Shown here: positions 1 to 8,300 of the stretch, one piece after another
How the letters are laid out: every line of letters begins with the position of its first letter
Position numbering within the stretch: the stretch's first letter is position 1
Assembly (NCBI GenBank): GCA_033813475.1
Contig: JAPXRP010000159.1
Coordinates: 1-10,166 of the forward strand
Direction: 5' to 3'
From: JAAYBR01 sp033813475
Lineage (GTDB): Bacteria > Hydrogenedentota > Hydrogenedentia > Hydrogenedentales > CAITNO01
DNA length: 10,166 nucleotides
Translations under genes and position numbers: made by a program
The notes under the pieces: model-generated
Told to the model about the DNA's origin: nothing
The model's database searches: none
What the model saw: only the letters and a program-made list of their open reading frames with translations

Positions 1-937
1 CCCGGGGGAGCACGGTGATGCGGTTTCCCGGCTCGTCCTCGTCCAGGCTGCGGCGGCGCTTGTCCCGGCGGGCATTGGGCACCAGGGAGTAGCCGACGAT
101 GTCCCCCAAGTCCAGCAGAAACGCCAGAATCAGGAAGAAAATCTCCTTAAACCCCACGGTTTTCACGTCCATGAGCTTTGCGAACACGGCGAACAGGGGG
201 CTTTCCGTTTTCACCAGTTCCGGCAGCGGAATGCCGGTCACGGCGGCGAGGTCCTTGATGATCACCCGCAGCTCGGCCTGGTTCTTGTCAATGTCCTCCA
301 GCGAGGTGGGCCGGGCGGCGCGGAGCAGCTCGTCGGCCTTGTCCTTGATCAGCAGCCCCTGCTCCACCCCCTGCAGCTCCACCTCCGTCTCTCTGGAAAG
401 GATCTCCAGGTTGTACTCCTCCTGGCGCGCGTACTGCCCGTATCCGGCGGGGGCCTTGCGCAGCCCCCGCTTTTCGGCGTCCAGCTCCCCCTCCTGCTTG
501 GCCACCCCCTTGAGCAGTTCGGTCCGCTTCTCCAGAAGAACGCCCTGTGTCTCGGCCATGTAAGCCTCATAGGGGGCGCGCATCTGGTCGTTGGAATAGC
601 GCAGGTAGAAGTCCTTGTCCGCCGTGCGGTAAAGCACGTCCATGTTGAAGGTGATGGAGATGAAGGCCACCACGGTCAGGCCGAGCACCCCGGCGATGTT
701 CAGCCGCTTGTGGCCACCGATGATGGCGATCTTCAGCGCGAGCAGCATCAGCCCGATGGCCACAGAAAGGCCGAGGGCGACGATGGAGCACTGCCACACC
801 GTTCCCTGCGCGAGGGGAATCGGTATCTTGGGCTCCGGCAGGATCGAGTCGTTCAGGCTGGCGTAGGTGGTCCAGATGGACACCAGCGACAGCATGCTCA
901 TTGCGACGCTCAGCAGCAGGCGGGTGGACCATGTCAT
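1..937 (-). CDS. Hypothetical membrane protein with central coiled coil (C-terminus beyond left edge)
   Basis: An uninterrupted minus-strand frame runs from an ATG at 937 off the left edge, giving 312 complete codons. The start is supported by a GGAGAG ribosome-binding site 7 nt upstream. Hydrophobic segments lie near residues 8-26 (possibly an uncleaved signal anchor), 51-73, 81-98 and 263-285. Residues about 115-235 are hydrophilic, rich in Glu, Lys, Gln and Leu, and probably form a long helix or coiled coil. A basic stretch after the last membrane segment (RRDKRRRS, residues 290-297) suggests that end is cytoplasmic under the positive-inside rule. I do not recognise the family. Three N-terminal membrane spans, a helical domain and a further span broadly recall DUF4407-type membrane proteins, but that is topology only. 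It is transcribed divergently from the transporter operon, so no functional link is implied. The gene is real (high confidence); its function is unknown. Confidence 0.8.
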   Translation of the reverse strand, partial: MTWSTRLLLSVAMSMLSLVSIWTTYASLNDSILPEPKIPIPLAQGTVWQCSIVALGLSVAIGLMLLALKIAIIGGHKRLNIAGVLGLTVVAFISITFNMDVLYRTADKDFYLRYSNDQMRAPYEAYMAETQGVLLEKRTELLKGVAKQEGELDAEKRGLRKAPAGYGQYARQEEYNLEILSRETEVELQGVEQGLLIKDKADELLRAARPTSLEDIDKNQAELRVIIKDLAAVTGIPLPELVKTESPLFAVFAKLMDVKTVGFKEIFFLILAFLLDLGDIVGYSLVPNARRDKRRRSLDEDEPGNRITVLPR

Positions 938-944
938 GGAGGGG

Positions 945-957
945 CTCTCCGCGGTAA
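945..957 (-). promoter_or_regulatory. Ribosome-binding site of the left-edge membrane protein
   Basis: On the minus strand a GCGGAGAG segment lies 7 nt before the ATG at 937. It fixes that ATG as the start rather than the downstream in-frame ATGs at codons 13 and 15. Confidence 0.55.
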
Positions 958-989
958 GAGAAAACAGGGGCAAGGGGGCCGTTACCAAC

Positions 990-1018
990 ACTATAGGGGA
1001 AACGGGGAAAAAGTTCCA
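990..1018 (-). promoter_or_regulatory. Candidate promoter for the left-edge membrane protein
   Basis: On the minus strand a TATAGT hexamer (990-995, five of six matches to TATAAT) follows a TGGAAC hexamer (1013-1018, three of six matches to TTGACA) with 17-nt spacing. It lies about 50 nt before the start codon. The GGAACTTTTT at the -35 side also resembles ECF-sigma -35 elements, but no matching ECF -10 is evident. This is a sequence-pattern call only. Confidence 0.4.
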
Positions 1019-1042
1019 GTGCCCCGGCGGTGAGGGGCTGGA

Positions 1043-1073
1043 TTGTGCCCGGCGGCGCGCTTCCTGCTATCCT
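1043..1073 (+). promoter_or_regulatory. Weak candidate promoter for the flavoprotein-opp operon
   Basis: An extended -10 like sequence, TGC followed by TATCCT (1065-1073), lies 40 nt before the flavoprotein ATG. A poor -35 candidate TTGTGC (1043-1048) is 19 nt upstream, longer than usual. The intergenic position is right for the operon promoter, but the match is weak. Confidence 0.3.
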
Positions 1074-1112
1074 ATTCCGGGCTTGCGGAACCAACTCGGG
1101 AAAAGGCGCAGC

Positions 1113-1712
1113 ATGAAGGTCACAGCGGTGGTGGGCTCCTACCGGCGGGGCGGTGTGGTGGACACACTGGTGGATGCCGTGCTGGAGGGCGCGCGGGCTG
1201 CGGGCGCGGAAACACGGATAATCCACCTGCTGGACGCCCGCATCGAGTTCTGCCGGAACTGCCGGGAATGCGCCCAGACCCCGGGGCCGGCGCGGGGCGT
1301 CTGCCCGCTGCCGGACGAGATGGGCGCGATTCTGGACGAAATCGCCGCGTCCGACGCCGTGGTGCTGGCGTCGCCCATGAACTTCTGGACGGTCACGGCG
1401 GTCATGAAGCGGTTCATCGAGCGGCTGGTCTGTTTCGCGTACTGGCCCTGGGGCATGGGCGCCCCGAAAACGCGCCCGCCGGACCGCGCGCGCCGGGGCC
1501 TGATTGTCGCGTCGTCCGCCGCCCCCGCGCCGCTGGCGCGGTGGACCACCCGGATGGTCCCGCTGATGCGCTCGGTCCTGCGCCTGTTCGGCGTGCGGTG
1601 GCCGGAAGTCCTGTTTGTGGGCCTGTGCGCCCTCCGGGAGCGGCAGCCGCTTCCGGAAAAGACGCTCCGGCGCGCGCGCGCCCTGGGCGGAAAGCTGACG
1701 CTGCCGTTGTAG
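1113..1712 (+). CDS. Flavodoxin-fold NAD(P)H-dependent oxidoreductase, iron-sulfur flavoprotein-like
   Basis: This 199-residue protein fits the NADPH-dependent FMN reductase / iron-sulfur flavoprotein group. The N-terminal beta strand leads into an FMN phosphate-binding loop GSYRRGG (residues 8-14). A cysteine cluster follows at Cys47, Cys50, Cys53 and Cys64, like the compact CX2CX2C...C motif that holds a [4Fe-4S] cluster in Isf proteins, although the last spacing here is ten residues rather than the four to seven I recall. The segment ASPMNFWTVTAVMKRFIER (residues 86-104) matches the family's flavin-side motif. The chosen ATG has an AAGG ribosome-binding site 6 nt upstream; an upstream in-frame extension is possible but has no family match. 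The family transfers electrons in the cytoplasm to unknown acceptors. The stop lies 24 bp before the transporter lipoprotein gene, so they are probably co-transcribed, although a biochemical link is not obvious. Fold call confident, cluster content inferred. Confidence 0.8.
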   Translation: MKVTAVVGSYRRGGVVDTLVDAVLEGARAAGAETRIIHLLDARIEFCRNCRECAQTPGPARGVCPLPDEMGAILDEIAASDAVVLASPMNFWTVTAVMKRFIERLVCFAYWPWGMGAPKTRPPDRARRGLIVASSAAPAPLARWTTRMVPLMRSVLRLFGVRWPEVLFVGLCALRERQPLPEKTLRRARALGGKLTLPL

Positions 1713-1720
1713 TCCCCCAG

Positions 1721-1730
1721 GGGGAAAGGA
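1721..1730 (+). promoter_or_regulatory. Ribosome-binding site deciding the GTG start of the substrate-binding protein
   Basis: A purine-rich GGGGAAAGGA lies 6 nt before the GTG at 1737. The alternative ATG at 1758 has only GGAAAG directly abutting it, which is too close. The GTG start is therefore preferred. Confidence 0.55.
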
Positions 1731-1736
1731 ACGCCC

Positions 1737-3353
1737 GTGAGGCCGGGTCCCGGAAAGATGCTTGTCACCGTTGCCCTGCTGCTGGCGGGATGCTCCTGCA
1801 ATCCCCCGCCGGAACTGCCCGGCATGGTGATCAAGGCGGGCAACGGCGCGGAGGTGCAGGACCTCGACCCCCAGCAGGTCACCGGGGTGGCGGAGCACCG
1901 CGTGCTCTGCTCGCTCTTCGAGGGGCTGGCCGGGGTGGACCCCGCCACGCTGGAGCCCGTGCCCGGCGCGGCGGCGTCGTGGGACGTGTCCCCCGACGGC
2001 CTCACCTACACTTTTCATCTGCGGCCCGGGGGAAAATGGTCCGACGGCGCGCCGCTGACGGCGGAGGATTTCGCGTGGTCCTGGCGGCGCATGCTGTCCC
2101 CCCGCCTGGCCGCGGAGTACGCCTACCTGCTCCACTGCCTCCGGGGCGCCCAGGCCTACAACGCGGGCGACACGGACGACTTTTCCTCCGTGGGCGTCCG
2201 GGTGGCGGACCCGCTCACGCTGGTGGTGACGCTGGAGCACCCCACCCCCTACTTCCTCTCCATGCAGTCGCACTGCGCGTGGTACCCCGTGCCGCGCCAT
2301 GTGGTGGAAAAGTTCGGCGGGATGGACGAGCGGGCCACCGCCTGGAGCCGTCCGGGCAGCCTCGTGGGCAACGGGCCCTTCCTCCTGCGGGACTGGCAGC
2401 CGAACGAGCTGATCCAGGTGGCGCGCAACCCGCACTACTGGGACGCCGCCGCCGTGAAGCCGGACGCCGTGGCCTTCTACCCCATTGACAACCTCCAGAC
2501 CGAGGAGCGCACCTTCCGCGCGGGCAACCTGCACCTCACGGCCACGGTGCCCATGCACCGCATTCCCGTGTACCGCCGGGAGCACCCGGACCAGCTCCGG
2601 ATCCACCCCTACCTCGGCGTGTACTTCTACCGTGTGAACGTCACGAAGCCGCCCTTCACCGACCGGCGCGTGCGCCGCGCGCTGGCGCTTGCGCTGGACC
2701 GCGAAGAGATCGCAGCGCACGTCATGAAGTCGGGCGAGCTCCCGGCGGGGAGCCTGGTGCCGCCGGACACCGCGGGCTACACCTCCCGCGCGCGGGTGGT
2801 CTTCGACCCGGCGGCCGCGCGGGCCCTGCTGGCGGAGGCCGGGTATCCCGGCGGGGCGGGGCTGCCCCCGGTGGACATCCTCTACAACACGAGCGAGGCC
2901 CACAAGACCATCGCCGAGACGGTCCAGCGCATGTGGCGCGAGCATCTGGGCGTGGACGCCCGCCTGCTCAACCAGGACTGGAAGGTTTACCTCAGCTCCC
3001 TGAACACCCTGGACTACACTGTGGCCCGGTCGTCGTGGGTCGGCGACGTGGTGGACCCGGTGAACTTCCTCGAATGCTTCCTGACCGGCGGCGGGAACAA
3101 CCGCTGCGGCTGGTCGTCGCCGGAATACGACCGCCTGATCCGGGAGTCCTACGGCGAGGTGGACCCCGCCCGCCGGCTGGAACTGCTCCAGCAGGCCGAG
3201 GAAATCCTGCTGAACGACGCCCCCATCATCCCGGTCTACTACTACACCTGGACCTTTCTCATGTCCCCCGATGTGAAAGGGTTCCAGCCGAACATGCTGG
3301 GGCTTTTCCGCTGGCAGGACCTCTGGCTGGAACCCGGAGGGGCGGGCGCATGA
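1737..3353 (+). CDS. oppA: Oligopeptide ABC transporter substrate-binding lipoprotein (OppA family)
   Basis: A 538-residue family 5 extracellular solute-binding protein (SBP_bac_5), normal in length. The N-terminus has a short basic region, a hydrophobic stretch and the lipobox LLAGC, with the lipidated cysteine at residue 19, so the mature protein is membrane-anchored outside the cytoplasm. Family hallmarks follow: SLFEGL, then PGAAASWDVSPDGLTYTFHL and RPGGKWSDGAPLTAEDF in the N-terminal lobe, GNGPFLLRDWQPNE and NPHYWD in the middle, and the DRRVRRALALALDRE segment. The C-terminal region has NNRCGWSSPEYDRLI and the PIIPVYYYTWTFL strand. The protein should bind peptides or similar ligands and deliver them to the two permeases encoded directly downstream. 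Start is GTG; ATG at codon 8 would also keep the lipobox. Its stop overlaps the oppB start (ATGA). Ligand identity (oligopeptide, murein peptide or other) cannot be read from sequence. Confidence 0.92.
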   Translation: MRPGPGKMLVTVALLLAGCSCNPPPELPGMVIKAGNGAEVQDLDPQQVTGVAEHRVLCSLFEGLAGVDPATLEPVPGAAASWDVSPDGLTYTFHLRPGGKWSDGAPLTAEDFAWSWRRMLSPRLAAEYAYLLHCLRGAQAYNAGDTDDFSSVGVRVADPLTLVVTLEHPTPYFLSMQSHCAWYPVPRHVVEKFGGMDERATAWSRPGSLVGNGPFLLRDWQPNELIQVARNPHYWDAAAVKPDAVAFYPIDNLQTEERTFRAGNLHLTATVPMHRIPVYRREHPDQLRIHPYLGVYFYRVNVTKPPFTDRRVRRALALALDREEIAAHVMKSGELPAGSLVPPDTAGYTSRARVVFDPAAARALLAEAGYPGGAGLPPVDILYNTSEAHKTIAETVQRMWREHLGVDARLLNQDWKVYLSSLNTLDYTVARSSWVGDVVDPVNFLECFLTGGGNNRCGWSSPEYDRLIRESYGEVDPARRLELLQQAEEILLNDAPIIPVYYYTWTFLMSPDVKGFQPNMLGLFRWQDLWLEPGGAGA

Positions 3354-4267
3354 CCGGATTCATCCTGCGGCGGCTGCTGGAGATCGTCCCCGTCCTCCTG
3401 GCCGTGGTCACGATCACCTTCTTCCTCGTGCGCCTCGCGCCGGGCGGCCCCTTCGACTCGGAGAAGCGGCTGGAGCCGAAGGCCCAGGCCCAGATCGAGG
3501 CCTTCTACCGCCTCGACCGCCCCCTGCACCGGCAGTATCTTGATTACCTGTGGGATGCCGTGCGCGGCGACCTGGGGCCGTCCTACCGGAAAACGGGGCG
3601 CACGGTGACGGAATGGGTGGCGCTGCGCCTGCCGGTCTCCATGGAACTGGGGCTGTACGCCCTTGCCGTGGCGCTGGCCATCGGTCTGGGGGCGGGGCTG
3701 CTGGCGGCCCTGCGGCCCAACAGTCTGCTGGACCACGGCGTCATGAGCGCCGCCATGCTGGGCATCTGCCTGCCGGGCTTCGTGCTGGGGCCGCTGCTCA
3801 CGCTGGTCTTCTCGCTGTGGATGGGCTGGCTGCCCGTGGCCGGGTGGACCACGCCGGCCCACAAGATTCTGCCCGCCGTCACCCTGGGGGCCATGTACGC
3901 GGCCTACATCGCCCGCATGACCCGCGGCGGCATGCTGGAGACCCTCAGCCAGGACTTCATCCGCACGGCCCGCGCCAAGGGCCTCACGGAGGCGCGCATC
4001 CTCCTGCGCCATGCCCTGCGCGGCGGCATCCAGCCCGTCGTCGCCTTCCTCGGCCCGGCCATGGCGGGGCTCTTCACCGGCTCCTTCGTCGTCGAGACCA
4101 TTTTCCAGATTCCCGGGCTGGGCCGGGAGTTTGTCGAGGCCGCCTTCAACCGCGACTACACCATGGTCACGGGCACCGTGCTCGTCTACGCGGCGCTCGT
4201 GGCGCTGCTCAACCTCGCGGCGGACCTGGCCCAGGCCTGGCTCGACCCGCGCGCGCGGGGGCAGTGA
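3350..4267 (+). CDS. oppB: Oligopeptide ABC transporter permease, OppB/DppB family
   Basis: A 305-residue inner-membrane permease of the OppB/DppB type, typical in length. Residues 9-28 form the first membrane helix, followed by the family segment FFLVRLAPGGPFD and a periplasmic region ending GDLGPSYR (residues 73-80). Five more hydrophobic segments follow. The cytoplasmic EAA loop that contacts the ATPases is at about residues 205-229 (RTARAKGLTEARILLRHAL then GGIQP), and the conserved VETIFQIPGLG follows at 248-258. The start ATG shares four bases with the oppA stop, and GGAGGGG lies 7 nt upstream, so translation is probably coupled. It should form the translocation pore as a heterodimer with the next gene's product. 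Overall similarity to the family is high throughout, with no truncation or missing motif. Confidence 0.95.
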   Translation: MTGFILRRLLEIVPVLLAVVTITFFLVRLAPGGPFDSEKRLEPKAQAQIEAFYRLDRPLHRQYLDYLWDAVRGDLGPSYRKTGRTVTEWVALRLPVSMELGLYALAVALAIGLGAGLLAALRPNSLLDHGVMSAAMLGICLPGFVLGPLLTLVFSLWMGWLPVAGWTTPAHKILPAVTLGAMYAAYIARMTRGGMLETLSQDFIRTARAKGLTEARILLRHALRGGIQPVVAFLGPAMAGLFTGSFVVETIFQIPGLGREFVEAAFNRDYTMVTGTVLVYAALVALLNLAADLAQAWLDPRARGQ

Positions 4268-4268
4268 C

Positions 4269-5183
4269 ATGACCACGGCCCCCCGCGACATCGAAACGCC
4301 CGCCGCCGTCCCCGTCCCGGAGGAGGTCCCCGCCGGCCGCGCCTCGCTCTGGCGCGATGCGTGGCGGCGGCTGCGCGTGAACCGGCTCGCCGTGGCCGCG
4401 CTGGTTGTGCTGTGCGCCGTCGGCGTGGGGGTGGTGGCGGGCCCCTGGGTCACCCCGCACGCCTACGACACCCAGGACACGGCCCTTGGCGCCGTCGGCC
4501 CCCGCGCCGGGCACTGGCTCGGCACCGACCCCCTGGGCCGCGACCTGCTCGCGCGGCTGCTCCAGGGCGGGCGCGTGTCTCTGCTCATCGGGCTGTCCGC
4601 CACCGCCGTGTCCCTGCTCATCGGCGTGCTCTACGGCGGCGTGTCCGGCTTTGCGGGGGGGCGCGCCGACGCCCTCATGATGCGGATCGTGGACATCCTC
4701 TACGCCCTGCCCTACACCGTGTTCGTCATCATCCTCATGGTCTTCTTCGGGCGGAACTTCCTGTTCCTGTTCCTGGCCATCGGCGCGGTGGAGTGGCTCA
4801 CCATGGCCCGCATCGTGCGCGGACAGGTGCTGTCCCTGCGCGAGCGCGAGTTTGTCGAGGCCGCGCGCGCCCTCGGCCTCGGCCGCGCCCGCATCCTGAT
4901 CCGCCACATCCTGCCCAACACCCTCGGGCCCGTCATCATCTACGCCACCCTCACCGTACCCCGCGTCATGCTCCTCGAGGCCACCCTCAGCTTCCTCGGC
5001 CTCGGCGTGCAGCCCCCCATGAGTTCCTGGGGCCTCCTCATCAAAGAGGGCGTCGAGACGATGGAGGAGTATCCCTGGCTGCTCCTTTTCCCCAGCATCG
5101 TCTTCTCCGCCACCCTCTTCGCCCTCAACGCCCTCGGCGACGGCCTCCGCGACGCCCTCGACCCCAGGACCTCCCGGGACTGA
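4269..5183 (+). CDS. oppC: Oligopeptide ABC transporter permease, OppC/DppC family
   Basis: A 304-residue permease partner of OppB. A Pro/Glu-rich cytoplasmic tail (residues 1-24) precedes the OppC N-terminal domain, LWRDAWRRLRVNRLAVAAL, and the first membrane helix (about 38-60). The signature HWLGTDPLGRDLLARLLQGG (residues 82-101) is intact. The EAA loop is at about residues 195-221 (FVEAARALGLGRARILIRH, then ILPNTLGP), and the protein ends with the conserved LGDGLRDALDPR. The start ATG lies one base after the oppB stop, with only a weak G-rich Shine-Dalgarno (around 4257-4261), so reinitiation after oppB is likely. In canonical operons the ATPase genes oppD and oppF follow. Here none follow: the next gene is convergent. 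The complex must use ATPases encoded elsewhere. No terminator for this operon is obvious after the stop. Confidence 0.95.
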   Translation: MTTAPRDIETPAAVPVPEEVPAGRASLWRDAWRRLRVNRLAVAALVVLCAVGVGVVAGPWVTPHAYDTQDTALGAVGPRAGHWLGTDPLGRDLLARLLQGGRVSLLIGLSATAVSLLIGVLYGGVSGFAGGRADALMMRIVDILYALPYTVFVIILMVFFGRNFLFLFLAIGAVEWLTMARIVRGQVLSLREREFVEAARALGLGRARILIRHILPNTLGPVIIYATLTVPRVMLLEATLSFLGLGVQPPMSSWGLLIKEGVETMEEYPWLLLFPSIVFSATLFALNALGDGLRDALDPRTSRD

Positions 5184-5241
5184 GCCGGGATCGTGAAGCC
5201 CCCCCTGCCGCTCGGCGGCCAGGCTCCCTCTCATCCCCATC

Positions 5242-5273
5242 CTTGGCGTCTTGGCGTCTTGGCGTCTTGGCGT
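5242..5273. repeat. Four perfect tandem copies of the 8-mer CTTGGCGT
   Basis: CTTGGCGT is repeated four times with no mismatch in the intergenic region, 58 nt after the oppC stop and 34 nt before the terminator hairpin. It is outside any coding region. Its function is unknown; slipped-strand expansion or a dispersed intergenic repeat family are both possible. Confidence 0.9.
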
Positions 5274-5307
5274 TAAACCCATCAGCGCGGGGGCGCGCAA
5301 GAAGAAA

Positions 5308-5337
5308 GGCGGCCGCCGGGAAATCCCGGCGGCCGCC
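5308..5337 (-). terminator. Rho-independent terminator of the large surface-protein gene
   Basis: A perfect 14-bp GC-rich inverted repeat (5308-5321 with 5324-5337) begins 19 nt past the TAG at 5357-5359. Read on the minus strand, the stem is followed by TTTCTTCTT, giving a U-rich tail. On the plus strand the hairpin is followed by GAAACGG, so it should not terminate the opp operon efficiently. Confidence 0.85.
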
Positions 5338-5356
5338 GAAACGGTCGGAGTGGGGG

Positions 5357-8300
5357 CTACTTGCGGCGGCGCAGGGCGCCGGCGCCGGTCAGGGCCGCAG
5401 CCAGGGCCGCCAGGGCCAGGCCCAGGCCGCCCGCGGCCGGCACGCCGGCCGCCACCGTGAGGTGGATCTCGGGCGACTGCACGGCGTACATGTCGTCGGA
5501 GACCTCGCACACATAGACGCCGGAGTCGGCCACGGTCACATCCGTGAGGGTCAGGACCGGGTCATCCGCCGCGCCGGGCAGGGAGACGAGGGCCTTGGCG
5601 CCGTCGTCCTTCTTCCAGTCGTAGTGGATGCCGCCAATGGCGCAGTTGCCGGCGCCGAGGCTGACTTCCAGGGTGACCGTGTCGCCCGGGGTGGCGTCAA
5701 TGTCCGTGGCGGCGGCCTCGACCACGAGGGCGCAGGCCACACGCTGGACGGTGACGGTGCGGGTGGCGACCGCCTCGTTGCCCGCGGCGTCGGAAACGGT
5801 GTAGGTCACCGTGTAGACGCCGGGCAGGCGGTCGTTGACCGTGTCGCCGCCGACGGCCAGGATGCCGGTCAGGTCGCCGTCGCACCCGTCAAGCGCCGTG
5901 GCGCCCAGCTCGGTGTACGTGTCGCCGTTGTCCAGCACCACCGCCGCGTCGCCGGTGAGCGTGATCACGGGGGCCGTCCCGTCCACCACGGTGACGGTGG
6001 CGGTGCAGGTGTCGCTGTTGCCGTTGGCGTCCAGCACCGTCAGGGTGACCGTGTGGTCGCCCAGGTCGGCGCAGGTGAAGACCACCGAAGCCGCGCCGTC
6101 CACCAGCAGCTCGTCCACGATGCAGTTGTCCGTGCTGCCGCCGTCAATGTCGGCGCCGGTCACGGTGCCGTCGGCCGCGTCCACGGTGATGTCCTGGCAG
6201 GCCGCCACGGGGTTCTCGGTGTCCACGAGGGTCACCTCGGTCTCGCAGGCGCCCGTGTTGCCGGCGTCATCCGTGGCCGTGAAGACCACCGTGACCGCAC
6301 CGGTGAAGGGCTCGCCCGCGGCCGGGCTCTGGACGATGCCGGTGACCGTGCCGCAGACATCCGTCGCGGCCACTTCGGCCACCATGTCGGGCACTATGCC
6401 CGTGCAGCCGGGGCCGGGGGCCAGGGCGCGGTCAGGGGCGCAGGCGGTGAAGACCGGGCCGGTGAGGTCGGCGACCGTCACGGTCGTGTCGCAGGTGCTC
6501 GTGTTGCCGGCGAGGTCGGTCACCGTGAGCGTCACCGTGGTGTCGCCCATCGGAACCGTCGTGCCCGCGACCGGGCTCTGCGTCACGGCCAGCGTGCCGG
6601 GCACGTTGTCCGTCGCGGCCACGTCGCCCGTCAGGTCCGGAATCGAACCCTCGCAGGCGCCGTCTGCGGCCACCTCGCGGGCCGGCGCGCAGTCCGTGAC
6701 CGTCGGCGCCGTGGTGTCCACCACCACCGTGTACTCGGAGGACCAGGCGCTCAGGGTGCCGCAGTTGTTCTTGGTCTGGAAGACCAGGTAGTACGTCGCG
6801 GGCATCACGCCCGTCAGCGGCACGGCAAAGAGGCCGCCGGCCGTCGGCACGTCGTCGTAGGTCTGGATGTACACGCCGGGGGCCAGGCCGATCTGGACGT
6901 TCAGCAGCGTGCCCGCCACGGCCGATCCGACCGTGCCCTGGAGCTGGAAGTCCGTCGCGCTGGTGATGAAGTCGCCGGCCACACCCGTGTCCGGAACCAT
7001 CTGCACCAGCACCGGAGCCGCCGGGGGCGCGTCCACGACCGTCACGGTGACGTCGCAGGTGCTCGTATTGCCTGCGACATCCTCAACGGTCATGGTGACC
7101 GTGGTGGCGCCCAGGCCGGCCGGCGTGCCCGCGACCGGGCTCTGGCTGACCGCCAGCGTGCCGGCCACGTTGTCCGTCGCCACGAGCTCGCCCGTCAGGT
7201 CCGGAATCGCGCCCTGGCAGGAGGTGTCGGCGGCCACATCGCGGTCCGCGGGGCAGGTCGTGATCGCCGGGACGGCCGTGTCCACGACCACCGTGTACTC
7301 GGAAGACCAGGCGCTCGCGGTGCCGCAGTTGTTCACGGTCTGGAAGATCATGTAATACGTCGCGGGCGTCACGCCGTTGATCGGCACGGCGAAGTTGCCG
7401 CCCAGCGTCGGGATGTCGTTGGTGTCCTGGACGTACACGCCCGGGGCGAGCCCGATGCGGACGTTCAGCAGCGTGCCCGGGACGGCGGAGCCGACCGTGC
7501 CCTCGAGCGTGATGTCCGTGGCGGTGGTGATGAAGTCGCTGTTGGAGACGCCCGTGTCCGGCGTCACCGCCAGCAGCGCCGGGGCCGCCGGGGCGGCGTC
7601 GGTCACCGTGACGGTGGCGGTGCACTCGGCGAAGTTGCCGGAAACGTCCTCGGCGCGCAGCGTGACCACCGTGTCGCCCAGGCCGACGAGCGTGCCCGCC
7701 GCCGGATCCTGCGTGACCGTGACCGCGCAGTCGTCCGTGTAGGCGACGGCGCCCGTCAGGTCCGGGATGGCACCCTGGCAGGTCGTGTCCGCGAGGATGC
7801 CCTGATCCGCCGCGCAGGACGTGATCACCGGGGCCGCCGTGTCCTCCACCGTGACGGTGGCGGTGCACTCGGCGAAGTTGCCGGAGGCGTCCTCCGCGCG
7901 CAGCGTCACCACCGTGTCGCCCAGGCCGACCAGTGTGCCCGCCGCCGGGAGCTGCGTGACCGTGACCGCGCACACGTCCGTGTACACGACCGCGCCCGTC
8001 AGGTCGGGGATCGCCGCCTGGCAGCTCGCGTTGACCGCAAGGGTCTGGTCGCCCGCGCAGGTCGTGATGACCGGCGGGTCGCTGTCCAGTCCCGTCACGG
8101 TCGCCGTGCAGGTGTTCGTGTTGCCGTTGTTGTCCGTGACCGTGAAGGTGACCAGCGCGGAGCCTGTGAAGGTGCTGCCCGCGACAGGACTCTGGGTGAC
8201 GGACGCGATGCCGCACGCGTCGGCGGCGATGACGCCGGCCGTCATGTCCGGGATGGTCCCCTGGCAGGAGCCGTCCACCGGCACGCCCTGGTCGGCCGCG

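Noticed and set aside
567..2945. Minus-strand open frame of 792 codons antisense to the flavoprotein and oppA
   Set aside because: It is a low-complexity Arg/His/Pro/Gly-rich shadow with no ribosome-binding site or family motif, opposite two genes with clear homology signatures.
3242..5510. Long minus-strand frames antisense to oppA, oppB and oppC
   Set aside because: The plus strand carries complete permease signatures; the antisense translations are Gly/His/Gln/Arg-rich with no domain.
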